From NCBI RefSeq assembly GCF_900258035.1, contig NZ_OGTP01000005.1:243155-307154 (forward strand): DNA of 64,000 nt. Direction: 5' to 3'. The notes below the pieces were generated by a model that was not told the DNA's origin, did not search any database, and saw nothing but the letters and a program-made list of their open reading frames with translations. A program made the translations under genes and the position numbers. The DNA is from Caballeronia novacaledonica (lineage in GTDB: Bacteria > Pseudomonadota > Gammaproteobacteria > Burkholderiales > Burkholderiaceae). Positions 54,639-63,789 of this stretch are shown here, piece by piece (the stretch's first letter is position 1; every line of letters begins with the position of its first letter).

Positions 54639-55409
54639 ATGATCGAAGTCACCCGCGACGGCGCGACCGTCACGATTCGTCTCGCCCGCCCGCCGGCCAA
54701 TGCATTCACCGTCGACGGCCTCGCGGCGTTGCAGGAAACCATCGAAGCGCTGAATCGCGATGCGCAGGTGCGCGCGATCGTCGTGACGGGCGCGGGCGCG
54801 AAGTTCTTCAGCGCGGGCGCGGACCTCAACCAGTTCGCCGATGGCGACAAGGCCCACGCGCGCGTCGCCGCGCAGCGCTTCGGCGCGGCGTTCGAGGCGT
54901 TGCAGAACGCGCGCGCGGTGACGATCGCCGCGATCAACGGCTACGCGATGGGCGGCGGGCTCGAATGCGCGCTCGCCTGCGATATCCGCGTCGCCGAGGA
55001 ACACGCGCAGATGGCGCTGCCGGAAGCGTCGGTCGGACTGCTGCCGAGCGGATGCGGCACGCAGACGCTGCCGTGGCTCGTCGGCGAAGGCTGGGCGAAG
55101 CGCATCATTCTGACGGGCGAGCGTGTGGATGCGCAGACCGCGTTGCGCATCGGTCTCGTCGAGGAAGTGGTCGCGAGCGGCGGCGCTTACGAAGCCGCGC
55201 TGACGATCGCGGCGCGCGTCGCGTCGATGAGTCCGGACGCCGTCGCCTGCTCGAAGCCGCTGATCCACGCCGCGCGCGAAGGCATCCCGCGCCGCGCGGC
55301 GTTGGCGCTGGAACGCGAATGCTTCGTCGATCTGTTCGACGGCGCGAATCAGCGCGAAGGCGTCGCCGCGTTCCTCGAAAAGCGTAAGCCGCGGTGGAGC
55401 GCGTCATGA
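54639..55409 (+). CDS. Enoyl-CoA hydratase
   Basis: 256 residues of the crotonase fold. Both catalytic acids of true hydratases are present: Glu109 (GGGLECALACD) and Glu129 (LPEASVGLLP), plus the oxyanion SAGADL at 58-63. It hydrates 2-enoyl-CoA, here probably methacrylyl-CoA to 3-hydroxyisobutyryl-CoA. Its stop overlaps the next start by 4 bases. Confidence 0.9.
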   Translation: MIEVTRDGATVTIRLARPPANAFTVDGLAALQETIEALNRDAQVRAIVVTGAGAKFFSAGADLNQFADGDKAHARVAAQRFGAAFEALQNARAVTIAAINGYAMGGGLECALACDIRVAEEHAQMALPEASVGLLPSGCGTQTLPWLVGEGWAKRIILTGERVDAQTALRIGLVEEVVASGGAYEAALTIAARVASMSPDAVACSKPLIHAAREGIPRRAALALERECFVDLFDGANQREGVAAFLEKRKPRWSAS

Positions 55410-56524
55410 GCACGCAAGGATTGTTGCGCGACGCGCCGGAGATTGGCGTCGAGGTCGTCAACCGCGTGGCGATCGTCACGCTCGACCGGCCGCACGCACT
55501 GAACGCGCTGTCGCACGACATGATCGCGCTTCTCGCCGATACCTTCGCGCAGTGCGCCGCCGACGATTCCATCGCGGCGGTCGTGCTGCGCGGCGCGGGC
55601 GACAAGGCGTTCTGCGCGGGCGGCGACGTGCGCAAGCTCTATCACGCGGCGCGCAACGATCCGCATCACGAGACGCCGTGGCTGAAGTTTTTCATCGACG
55701 AATATCGGCTCGATCACACGGTGCATCGTTTTGCGAAGCCCGTGATCGCGCTGATGGACGGCATCGTGATGGGCGGCGGCATGGGGCTCGCGCAGGGCGC
55801 GGCGCTGCGCATCGCGACCGAGCGCACGCGCATGGCGATGCCCGAAACGCGTATCGGCCTGTTGCCCGATGTCGGCGCGACGCATTTTCTGCGCGTATTG
55901 CCGCGCGATCTCGCGCTCTACGTCGGGCTGACGGGCGCGCGTCTTTCGGGCGCGGACGCGAAGCGCGTCGGGCTCGCCGACGAATGCGTGCCATCGGCAT
56001 GGCTGAGCGGCTTCGTCGAACGTCTCGACAACCTGCGCTGGGACGACGCGCAGGCTGCGATGACGCAATTGAAGCGCGTGTTCGTGCCGCCCGCGAACCT
56101 CGAACGCCATGCGCCGCTCGACGATATTCGCGCGCACATCAGGCGCCATTTCACCGTCTGCGCGACGGGCGGCGTGGAGCGCATCGCCGCGTCGCTCTCG
56201 ATGGACGAATCGGACTGGGCGCGCGCGACGCTCGCCACGCTCGAAAGCCATTCGCCGACGATGCTCGAAGTGACCTATCACGCGCTCCTGCGCGGCCGTC
56301 AGATGACGCTCGCGGATTGCTTCCGCATGGAGCTGGGCGTCGTGTACCGCGCAATCGACGACGGCGATTTCGTCGAAGGCGTGCGCGCGCTCATCATCGA
56401 CAAGGACGAGCGGCCGCGTTTCGCGCCGACCACGCTCGCGCAGGTGCGGGCGGAGCGCGTGCAGCACTTTCTCTCGTCGCCGTGGCGCAGGGAGATGCAT
56501 CCGCTCGCGGACCTGGGCGCGTGA
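55406..56524 (+). CDS. 3-hydroxyisobutyryl-CoA hydrolase-type crotonase
   Basis: 372 residues from ATG 55406 (overlap ATGA with the hydratase); ATG 55394 is four codons earlier. It is longer than simple hydratases. CAGGD (70-74), MGGGMG near 124 and MPETRIGLLPDVG with Glu147 and Asp155 fit the HIBCH branch, which hydrolyses 3-hydroxyisobutyryl-CoA and frees CoA. With the preceding genes this makes a valine-type branch; mmsA and mmsB are not in the window. Confidence 0.85.
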   Translation: MSTQGLLRDAPEIGVEVVNRVAIVTLDRPHALNALSHDMIALLADTFAQCAADDSIAAVVLRGAGDKAFCAGGDVRKLYHAARNDPHHETPWLKFFIDEYRLDHTVHRFAKPVIALMDGIVMGGGMGLAQGAALRIATERTRMAMPETRIGLLPDVGATHFLRVLPRDLALYVGLTGARLSGADAKRVGLADECVPSAWLSGFVERLDNLRWDDAQAAMTQLKRVFVPPANLERHAPLDDIRAHIRRHFTVCATGGVERIAASLSMDESDWARATLATLESHSPTMLEVTYHALLRGRQMTLADCFRMELGVVYRAIDDGDFVEGVRALIIDKDERPRFAPTTLAQVRAERVQHFLSSPWRREMHPLADLGA

Positions 56525-56630
56525 TCGTCAGAGGAAAAACGCAAGCAAATGTTTCTGCGGCGAACCGCCGAAATGGCCGATGGTCGAACCGGGCTTATCG
56601 ATCATCGGACAATTCAGGAGGGGAACCGAC

Positions 56631-57341
56631 ATGCCGAACCGTACGTCACGGCTCGCAGTTTTGTCGGCCGGCATCGCATTCGCGTTGATCGCGCCGGCCG
56701 CATCGTATGCACAGCTCAATCTTCAGCAGTTCGGCTTCGGCAGCGGCAGTTCGGAGGTGGCAAACGGCGCGAACGGCGCGGCGCAGCCTTCGGCGCTGAA
56801 CTCGCTCGTGCAGGGTTATCTCGGCGCGAACCAGCAAGTGCTTTCGGGACAATCGACCCTCGCATCCGCGATGGGCATGTCGAGCGTCGCGAGTCAGGCG
56901 CAATCGGCGGCGGGTGTGTTGTCGGGCGCATCGGGCACGAGCGCGGTGCCGAGCACGAGCATGCTGTCGCAACTCGGCGGCACGCAGCAAAGCGTGTCGC
57001 AATCGTTGATGCAGGCGTTCACGAGCGGCTCCACGCCGCCGCCGACGGCCGCGAGCAAGCAAAGCTTCAGCGACGGCCTCGCCTCGCTCGGGCAGGGCGT
57101 GAAACAGTACGCCGGCTTGCAATCGAATCTCGGCTCGGTGACGAATTCGATGAACATGTCGTCGCTGTTGCAGGCGGGCTCGAATCCGGCGACCGCGCAG
57201 GCCGCGAGCTATATCGCGCAGTCCGCGCCGGGACAGTTGCAATCGCTCGTGCAGACGCTCACGCAGGCGGTGCAGTACGCGAAGACCAACGGCATCTCGG
57301 TGCCGTCCGTCGCTTCGTCGGCATTGAGCGGCGTGAGGTAA
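56631..57341 (+). CDS. Exported Ser/Ala/Gln-rich protein of unknown function
   Basis: 236 residues from ATG 56631 with a strong AGGAGGGG site. A signal peptide (VLSAGIAFALIAPAASYAQ) is followed by low-complexity Ser/Gly/Ala/Gln sequence with no cysteines (SGQSTLASAMGMSSVASQAQ, YIAQSAPGQLQSLVQTLTQA). No known domain. It looks like a secreted or surface helical protein. It ends at a convergent terminator. Confidence 0.65.
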   Translation: MPNRTSRLAVLSAGIAFALIAPAASYAQLNLQQFGFGSGSSEVANGANGAAQPSALNSLVQGYLGANQQVLSGQSTLASAMGMSSVASQAQSAAGVLSGASGTSAVPSTSMLSQLGGTQQSVSQSLMQAFTSGSTPPPTAASKQSFSDGLASLGQGVKQYAGLQSNLGSVTNSMNMSSLLQAGSNPATAQAASYIAQSAPGQLQSLVQTLTQAVQYAKTNGISVPSVASSALSGVR

Positions 57342-57370
57342 ACGGCGCGGCGATCATCCGCGCAAAAGGA

Positions 57371-57405
57371 AAAGCGGCGCGCTCAGGAGTGAGCCCGCCG
57401 CTTTC
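57371..57405. terminator. Bidirectional terminator hairpin
   Basis: AAAGCGGCG (57371-57380 region) pairs with CGCCGCTTT (57396-57404), extended by GCTC/GAGC around an AGGAGT loop. It lies between the convergent genes ending at 57341 and 57430; A- and T-runs flank both sides. Confidence 0.7.
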
Positions 57406-57429
57406 GTTCGATTGCGCAGGATCGTCGAT

Positions 57430-57975
57430 TCAGTGGCCGGCGGCCGCTTGCCGGGTCACGAGACGCTTGAGCAAGGGCAGCGCACGCGGCCTGCGTGCGT
57501 CGGCCGTCAAGGGCGGGAGATACGAGATGTCGGCGACTTCCGCGCGTTGCCGCGTGAGCGGGTTCGCGTCGAGCACTTCGAGCGCGGGTGGCTCGACGGG
57601 CTCCGCGTTGACCTGCTCGGGCTGATTGACCGTAATGCCGAGCGAATGACGCACGTCCACGCCACGGATATGCGCCTTGTATCCGGCTTCGGTCAGCACG
57701 CGCTCGCGCGATTTGCAGAACTCGACCGCAGCCGGCGTCATGGGATGCGTTGCCACGTACTCGAACACGATCTCATAGCCGCGAACTTTCGGATAATTCA
57801 ACAGCAATTGTCCCGAACGAATGTAACGAATGTAGCGGTCGATCTTCTTCGTGAGCAAATCCTGATGTTCCTTTTCATCACGCCAGTCGAGATCATCGAA
57901 GAGTCCGACGGACACGCGCTTGAAAAGAATATTGACTCCGATGTAATCGATGGCGTCCACGTCACGCAAAGACAT
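57430..57975 (-). CDS. DUF6572-like protein
   Basis: 181 residues from ATG 57975 (MSLRDVDAIDYIGVNILFKR). DLDWRDEKEHQDLLTKKIDR then YIRYIRSGQLLLNYP is the conserved DUF6572 pattern; the last 60 residues are an added Pro/Arg-rich tail. DUF6572 proteins are small and cytoplasmic and their role is unknown. Upstream (57976-58150) is AT-rich promoter-like DNA shared with nothing else. Confidence 0.75.
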   Translation of the reverse strand: MSLRDVDAIDYIGVNILFKRVSVGLFDDLDWRDEKEHQDLLTKKIDRYIRYIRSGQLLLNYPKVRGYEIVFEYVATHPMTPAAVEFCKSRERVLTEAGYKAHIRGVDVRHSLGITVNQPEQVNAEPVEPPALEVLDANPLTRQRAEVADISYLPPLTADARRPRALPLLKRLVTRQAAAGH

Positions 57976-58164
57976 GGTCAATCCCCTGCGCCCTCGCGGG
58001 CAAATAACGATGGAAAGCATTGTAACGGATTCAGCTCTTCGAATAATGTCGGAACACCGTATTAACTCCGATAAGGTCTCATTTTCGTAAGACTCCGAAT
58101 TCTTGATTTAAGCGCAATCTGATTGGCGAGGACAAAATCAACAGAACGCGAATATATTTATCAA

Positions 58165-59340
58165 TCAGGTCTGTCGTCTCGATGCATCCGCGAGGTCGCG
58201 CGTGGGCGGGGCTTTCGCCGCGATTTCCTCATTGCCGATCGCGCCGGCTTGCGGCAGCGGCGGCTGCTCGTTGATCCACGCATTCAGAACCGTCGACGTC
58301 ACCGCGAGAATTACGGGACCGATGAACAATCCGACTATTCCGAACGCGAACATGCCGCCGAGCACGCCGGAAAGAATCAGCAGCATCGAGAGATTCACGC
58401 CGCGCTTGATGAGGATGGGCCGCAGGAAGTTGTCGAGCATCGCGATCATGATCGACCACACGAGCAGCAGCGACGCGGCGACATTCGAGCCGTGCCAGTA
58501 GAGAAATGCGACGCCGCCGAGCAGCGGCAGGAGCGGGCCGATCTGCGCGAGACACAGCATCAGCATGACTGCCGTGATGATGCCCGCGGCCGGCACGCCC
58601 GCGAGCGCGAGCCCGATGCCGCCGAGCGCCGACTGCGTGACCGCCGTGACGACGATGCCGAGCGCCACCGCGCGGATCGCGAGACCGGCGAGCTTGACGG
58701 CTTCCGCGCCGCGCTGCGCGGCGATGCGCGTCGCGAAGCGCGTGACGAAGCGTCCGGCCGCCTCGCCGTTCATGTACAGAATGCCGGAGATGATGACGGT
58801 GATGACCATGTGCATCACGAACACGCCGACGACGGCTGCGTGCGACAGCATCCAGCGCGCGGCGATCGTCACGTAGGGCTCGAGCTTCGCGAGCAGGCCG
58901 CCGGGGCCGGCATCGGAAAGCGATTGCCATTCGCTCGAGATGCGCGCGCCCGCGAGCGGAATGTCGTGCACCCAGTTCGGCGGCGGCGGCAGCGCATAGG
59001 AAGGCAGGCTCTTGATGGCAGCCATGATCTCGCCGCCGTGCAACGCGAGCGTGGAGATCGCTTCGTAGAGCGGCAGCACGATGACGATCAGCAGAATGAG
59101 CAGCATGACGGTCGTCGCGATCCAGCGGCGATTGCCGCAGCGGCGCTGCACGCCGAGCATGAGCGGCCAGGTCGCGACGACGATCGTCGTGGCCCAGATG
59201 AGGCCCGGCAGAAACGGCCGCAATACATAGAGGCTGCCGACCGTGAGCGCGGTCAGGATAGTGATGACGAGCAGGATGCGCGCGATATCCACCGGCTGGC
59301 GGGGATTCGGATTCGGCGGCTCGTTGGAGAGGATTGGCAT
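58165..59340 (-). CDS. AI-2E-family transporter (YdiK/PerM-like)
   Basis: 391 residues from ATG 59340 (MPILSNEPPNPNPRQPVDIA). Eight membrane helices with VLRPFLPGLIWATTIVVATW near residue 35 and the conserved C-terminal GGMFAFGIVGLFIGPVILAV. The family exports small molecules; despite its name few members move AI-2. Function here is unknown. The strand upstream is unoccupied for 340 bases. Confidence 0.88.
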   Translation of the reverse strand: MPILSNEPPNPNPRQPVDIARILLVITILTALTVGSLYVLRPFLPGLIWATTIVVATWPLMLGVQRRCGNRRWIATTVMLLILLIVIVLPLYEAISTLALHGGEIMAAIKSLPSYALPPPPNWVHDIPLAGARISSEWQSLSDAGPGGLLAKLEPYVTIAARWMLSHAAVVGVFVMHMVITVIISGILYMNGEAAGRFVTRFATRIAAQRGAEAVKLAGLAIRAVALGIVVTAVTQSALGGIGLALAGVPAAGIITAVMLMLCLAQIGPLLPLLGGVAFLYWHGSNVAASLLLVWSIMIAMLDNFLRPILIKRGVNLSMLLILSGVLGGMFAFGIVGLFIGPVILAVTSTVLNAWINEQPPLPQAGAIGNEEIAAKAPPTRDLADASRRQT

Positions 59341-59679
59341 GGTGCGTCCGGATGAAAGTGATGAATGCGGCTCCCGGATACGGACACGGCGCGCAGCGAG
59401 AGATGAACAAGCGATAAGCGAAAGCCGGCGATCCGGCAAGCCGCGCCCGGCTTAACGGGCGCAATGATGATGGCGCTCCAATCCATACTACTAAAAATCG
59501 CGGCGCGCCTGTCCCTGAAATACGCTTCGTCCGACGCGCGCCGCATCGAATGCAGTCTTTATGCGAAATCTGGAAATGCCTTTTCAAATTGCCTATTCTT
59601 TTTTGCGGGCGCAGAAGAGGGCAGTTCATGCCCGGCCGCGCGCCACGAGGGCGACACAAGAACGACTTGGAAGACTGAC

Positions 59680-59886
59680 ATGGCCGGTTTTTCCCGTACC
59701 TCGCCCGTTGCGCTCATTGTTGCCGTTGGTGCTTTCGAAATCGTGACATCGCACGATGCCGAGGCCGCCGGCGAAATCCGGATGAATGTCGATGCCGGCA
59801 AGGTCGCGTGGCATTTCAAGACCGATCAGCCGCTGATCGGCGGCGTGCTCGTGTTCAACAGTCTGCTCGCGTTCGCGCTGCCTTGA
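59680..59886 (+). CDS. Small protein coupled to cytochrome c gene, 68 aa
   Basis: ATG 59680 (MAGFSRTSPVALIVAVGAFE) with a TTGGAAG site upstream. A hydrophobic N-terminal helix and a short tail (VAWHFKTDQPLIGGVLVFNS). Its TGA overlaps the ATG of the cytochrome gene, so translation may be coupled. No family recognised. It may be membrane-anchored or exported. Confidence 0.45.
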   Translation: MAGFSRTSPVALIVAVGAFEIVTSHDAEAAGEIRMNVDAGKVAWHFKTDQPLIGGVLVFNSLLAFALP

Positions 59887-60494
59887 TGATGACGCGCGCG
59901 AAACGTGTGCGGGTCTGGCTCGTCTACGCGTTGTGGATCGTCGCGTGCCTGCTGCTGTCGTTGCCTTCCTCGTCTCGCGCGAAAGCCCAGACGGCTGCGA
60001 CGAAGGCCGCGCTCTGCACGTCGTGTCACGGACTCGGCGGCAACTCGACGACGGGCGAATATCCGTCGCTCGCCGGGCAGACGGCGCGTTATCTCTATTT
60101 TCAACTGCGCGACTTCAAGGCGGGCCGCCGCAGCGATCCGCGCATGTCGCCGATGGCCGCGAATCTCACGCCCGGCGACATGCACGACCTCGCCGACTAC
60201 TTCGCCGCGCAGAAGCCGATCGCCGCCGACTTCAAGGCGGACCCGGTGAAGGTCGAGGCGGGCAGGAAGAAGTCCGAAGAGAGTCTCTGCACGACGTGTC
60301 ACCGCGTCGGGTTTTCGGGGCAAAACGAGATTCCGCGCGTCGCGGGTCAGCAGTATCCGTACATCGTCAAGCAATTGCGGGATTTTCGCGACGGGAAGCG
60401 CACCCACGACGCGGGCAACATGCCGAGCGCGTCGAAGAATCTGACGGATGCGGATATCGAGAACCTGGCGAACTACATCGCGAATCTGCAATGA
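59886..60494 (+). CDS. Di-haem cytochrome c (cytochrome c4 type)
   Basis: 202 residues from ATG 59886 (ATGATG; the second is equally possible). A signal anchor (VYALWIVACLLLSLPSSS) precedes two haem-binding motifs, CTSCH at 44-48 and CTTCH at 135-139, each followed by a Met ligand region (MSPMAANLT, MPSASKNLT). The two-domain layout is that of cytochrome c4, a periplasmic electron carrier to terminal oxidases. Confidence 0.88.
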   Translation: MMTRAKRVRVWLVYALWIVACLLLSLPSSSRAKAQTAATKAALCTSCHGLGGNSTTGEYPSLAGQTARYLYFQLRDFKAGRRSDPRMSPMAANLTPGDMHDLADYFAAQKPIAADFKADPVKVEAGRKKSEESLCTTCHRVGFSGQNEIPRVAGQQYPYIVKQLRDFRDGKRTHDAGNMPSASKNLTDADIENLANYIANLQ

Positions 60495-60671
60495 CGCGTC
60501 ACGAAGGCGAGCGTAACGATGACAAGAAACTTTTCGCTTGCTGACACGCGCTTTGTCGATGACGTGCGCGGGGACGGCGATCGATTCACGCAAACGCATC
60601 GGCGGCATAACAGCGAAGGCCATCGCAGAGCATACGCATTCAACGCGCATCGTTGAACCGCTGCCAAAAGG

Positions 60672-61820
60672 CTAGCCCCTCACGATTCGTTGTCCCAACA
60701 ACTGCGCGCCGGCATCCGGAAACAGCGTCGCGCCGACGCGCTGCGGATCGATGCCGAACGTCTCGCCCGCCGCGCTCGCGATGACGGCATCGAGGCCGAT
60801 CGTCGGCTTCAGATCGCGCGCCTGATACAGCGATGCATTCGCGAGCCCCGGCCAGTCCGCGAGCACGCGTCCGCCCGTCACCGCGCCGCCGACGATCATC
60901 GCCGCCGACGCCGTGCCGTGGTCCGTGCCGCCCGTGCCGTTCGCCGCCGCCGTGCGGCCGAATTCGGTCGCGACGAGCACCGTCGTGTTCGCCCAGTGTT
61001 CGCCGAGTCCGTCGCGCAGGGCGGCGAGCATCGTGTCGAGCGCCTTCAGTTGCGCGGCGAGGCGCGGGTTTTGCGCGCTGTGCGTATCCCAGCCGCCGGT
61101 TTCGATCATCGCGATGCGCGGGCCGTCGGGCTTGCCGAGAAAGCTCGCCGCGAGCTTGCCGAGGCTCGCCGGATCCTGACGCGCGCCCGCGTCGGCGGCG
61201 AGTCCGCGCGCCTGCATGGCGGCGTCCCAGAGCGGGTGCAACTGCGCGTCGCCCGCGTAGAGCTGCGAGACGCGCGTGATGAGATCGTCGGGCGCCTGCG
61301 GCAACGACGACGGCGCATACGACGTCACTTCGGCCCGTCCGCGCAGCGCGAGCGGCACGGTCGGTGCGAAAGCGACGGCATCGGCGCGCGGCGCGGGCAG
61401 CATCGAAAGCAGGCGGTTCATCCAGCCGTCCTTCAGCCGATACGGCGCGTCGCCGCCCGTTTCGAGCACGTTCTGGCCGTCGAAGTGCGAGCGCTCGCGA
61501 TACGGCGACGCCACCGCGTGCACGAAGAGCGCCTGTTTGTCGCGATACATCTGCGCGACCTGCTGCATCGACGGATGCAGCGCGAAGGTGCCGTCGAGCT
61601 TCGTCGCGCGCGATGCGTCGATCGCGAGCGGCCCGCGCAGCGCCGCGTAAGCCGGATCGCCGTACGGCACGACGATGTTCAGCCCGTCCGCCGCGCCGCG
61701 CTGGATCACGAAGACGAAGCGCCGGTCGGTTTCGGCGGACGCGAACACGAGTTGCGGCGCGACGAGCATCGCGCCGGCGCCCGCGCCCGCACACCACAGG
61801 AATTGGCGACGCGTCAGCAT
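60672..61820 (-). CDS. DUF1501 family protein, Tat-exported
   Basis: 382 residues. The N-terminus LTRRQFLWCAGAGAGAMLV is a twin-arginine signal. AADGLNIVVPYGDPAYAAL, VATEFGRTAAANGTGGTDHG and VGGAVTGGRVLADWPGL are the DUF1501 hallmarks (sulfatase-like fold). The family is nearly always encoded with a DUF1800 gene, as here (4-base gap). Role unknown. Confidence 0.9.
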   Translation of the reverse strand: MLTRRQFLWCAGAGAGAMLVAPQLVFASAETDRRFVFVIQRGAADGLNIVVPYGDPAYAALRGPLAIDASRATKLDGTFALHPSMQQVAQMYRDKQALFVHAVASPYRERSHFDGQNVLETGGDAPYRLKDGWMNRLLSMLPAPRADAVAFAPTVPLALRGRAEVTSYAPSSLPQAPDDLITRVSQLYAGDAQLHPLWDAAMQARGLAADAGARQDPASLGKLAASFLGKPDGPRIAMIETGGWDTHSAQNPRLAAQLKALDTMLAALRDGLGEHWANTTVLVATEFGRTAAANGTGGTDHGTASAAMIVGGAVTGGRVLADWPGLANASLYQARDLKPTIGLDAVIASAAGETFGIDPQRVGATLFPDAGAQLLGQRIVRG

Positions 61821-61824
61821 GGTT

Positions 61825-63243
61825 TCATCTCCTCAGAAAATCGGGCGACACGAGCAGCAGCGCGAGCGCGGTCGGCGCGCTTTCGGCGCGCGACACGGCA
61901 TTCGCGGTCGCATCGGACAGCGAACCGGGCAGCAGTTGCGGACCGAGCGTCCGGGCGTCGAGCCGGTCGCCCGCGCGCGCGGCGAAACGCTGCGCGAGTT
62001 CGACGCGGCGCACGAGCGCATCGGGCGCGGCCCAGCTTGCGGCGACATCGTCGTAACCGGCGGGCGATCCGGGACGCCACACCTGCTGGCCGAGCTGCGT
62101 CAGAAGCGGCGCGGCGCGCACGCCCTGGAGATCGGTGCGTCCGAGCCCGCGCAGCGACGACACCGTCCAGTCCCACGGCGTCTTGAACTTGGCGGGCGCG
62201 CTCTGCCACGCCTCGGGCGCATCGACGAGCGCACGATACACCGACGGCAGATCGCCGCCCGTATCGCTGAACACGCGCGCGAGCCTGTCGACGAGCGCGG
62301 GCGGCGGCGTATCCGCGACGAAGTGGCGCGCAAGCTTCTCCGCAATGTGATGCGCGGTCGCGGGCGAATTCGCGAGATCGTGCAGCACGGCGAGCGGCTG
62401 CGCTTCGTTCGTCTGCGCGTACTGCTTGCCCATCACGGTGCGCACGCCCGGCTCGTGCAGACGCGGACGAAACACGAACGCGCCGGGCGGCGCCGGATCG
62501 TCGGGATTCTTCGCGGCGTTCGCCGTCATCGCGCCGAGGCTCCAGCCGGTGAGCGCGCGCGCGAATTCGGTCACGTCGGCTTGCGTGTAGCCGCTGCGCA
62601 CGCCGAGCGTATGGAGTTCCATGATCTCGCGCGCGAGGTTTTCGTTGAGGCCGCGCTTGTTGTCGGGATTGCGCATGGCGGCGCGCGCGGCGGCGGGACT
62701 GTCGGGGCCGACCGAGCGCGCCTGATCCAGAAAAATCTGCATCGCCGGATGCCGCTCGGCGGCGATCAGCATGTCCTCGAAGCGCCCGAGCACGTGCGGG
62801 CGGATCGCCTCGTTCTCGAACGATCCGGCGAGCATCGCGACGGGCGGCTTTTCGATCGACACGGCGAAGTGATTCGCCCAGAAATGCACGAGGCGTTCGA
62901 CGAACGGCGTGTTCGTCGCGAGCGCGCTCGTCACGCGGGCATCGACGGCATCGCGGTAGACGTCGCGGATCTGCTCGCCGTATTGCTTGCGCACGGCCGG
63001 TTTGTCGGCGTCGCTCGCATCGCGCAGCGCGCGCTGGCGATCCGCGAATTGCGCGGCGAGCGCGGCGCTCGACGGCTGGCCGTTCAACGCGGGCGGCGTC
63101 GGCTGATAGGCGTTTGCGCGTGGATCGGCCTGCTCGATGAGCCACTCGCGCGGGTCGGCGGGCAGCGGTTCGCCCGGACGCGCGCCGAGCCCGAAGCGAT
63201 TCACCGCGATGGCGGCAGGCGAAATTTGCGGCGCGATGGCCAT
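61825..63243 (-). CDS. DUF1800 family protein
   Basis: 472 residues. AVNRFGLGARPGEPLPADPR at the N-terminus, HFWANHFAVSIEKP near 115 and NENLAREIMELHTLGVRSGY near 195 are the DUF1800 pattern. No clear signal peptide; it is thought to reach the periplasm with its DUF1501 partner. First of the pair on this strand, 64 bases downstream of the sensor-like gene. Confidence 0.9.
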   Translation of the reverse strand: MAIAPQISPAAIAVNRFGLGARPGEPLPADPREWLIEQADPRANAYQPTPPALNGQPSSAALAAQFADRQRALRDASDADKPAVRKQYGEQIRDVYRDAVDARVTSALATNTPFVERLVHFWANHFAVSIEKPPVAMLAGSFENEAIRPHVLGRFEDMLIAAERHPAMQIFLDQARSVGPDSPAAARAAMRNPDNKRGLNENLAREIMELHTLGVRSGYTQADVTEFARALTGWSLGAMTANAAKNPDDPAPPGAFVFRPRLHEPGVRTVMGKQYAQTNEAQPLAVLHDLANSPATAHHIAEKLARHFVADTPPPALVDRLARVFSDTGGDLPSVYRALVDAPEAWQSAPAKFKTPWDWTVSSLRGLGRTDLQGVRAAPLLTQLGQQVWRPGSPAGYDDVAASWAAPDALVRRVELAQRFAARAGDRLDARTLGPQLLPGSLSDATANAVSRAESAPTALALLLVSPDFLRR

Positions 63244-63306
63244 GACGTGCTCCGAAATGCTCGATAGCGGTTAAACGTGCGCGCGAGGAAAACCCGTCGC
63301 TTCAGG

Positions 63307-63789
63307 TCATTGTTGCGGGCGTTCGTCGGGCGGAACGGCGCGCAGCGGGCCGTAGCGCTCCATCGCGCCGACGAGCTTCAGCCGCTCGTCCGGCGTGAGC
63401 GTCGATGCGAAATCCGCGACCGTGCCTTCGATGCGCGCACGCAACGCGACATCGGCTTCGCGCGTGCGGGCGAGCGCGTCGTCGAGCGCGCGGCGATCGA
63501 AGTCCCGCGCCGCGAGGACGTGCGCGAGATCGATACGTCCGTCGCGCGCATCGCGAATCAGCGGCAGGCTTTCGCGGCGCGTCCTGCGCAAGGCGTCGCG
63601 CAATTCCTTCTGGCGCGCGGGCGAGAGATCGGCGGCGGCGAAACGGATGCCGCGTTGCTGCGCGGCTTCCGTGCGCTTGTGCGCGAGCGGTCCGGACAAC
63701 CAGTAGGCCCCGCCGGCGATCGATCCGAGCAGAAACACGTTCAGCACGAGCGACACCGCCGCGAGCGTCTTCAGCGAGCGCGGACTCAT
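63307..63789 (-). CDS. Periplasmic metal-sensor-like protein (CnrX/Spy-type)
   Basis: 160 residues. One N-terminal membrane anchor (LAAVSLVLNVFLLGSIAGGA) and a helical-hairpin domain with SPARQKELRDALRRTRRES and LTPDERLKLVGAMERYG, typical of CnrX/RcnB/CpxP-like sensors (LTPxQR-like ending). It could sense metal or envelope stress with an anti-sigma factor. Its ATG overlaps the stop of the preceding gene (ATGA). Confidence 0.75.
   Translation of the reverse strand: MSPRSLKTLAAVSLVLNVFLLGSIAGGAYWLSGPLAHKRTEAAQQRGIRFAAADLSPARQKELRDALRRTRRESLPLIRDARDGRIDLAHVLAARDFDRRALDDALARTREADVALRARIEGTVADFASTLTPDERLKLVGAMERYGPLRAVPPDERPQQ

Noticed and set aside
52824..55268. An 814-codon open frame on the reverse strand
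   Set aside because: It lies fully antisense to the acyl-CoA dehydrogenase/ligase/hydratase genes, is Arg/His/Ala-rich and has no domain; a typical high-GC shadow.
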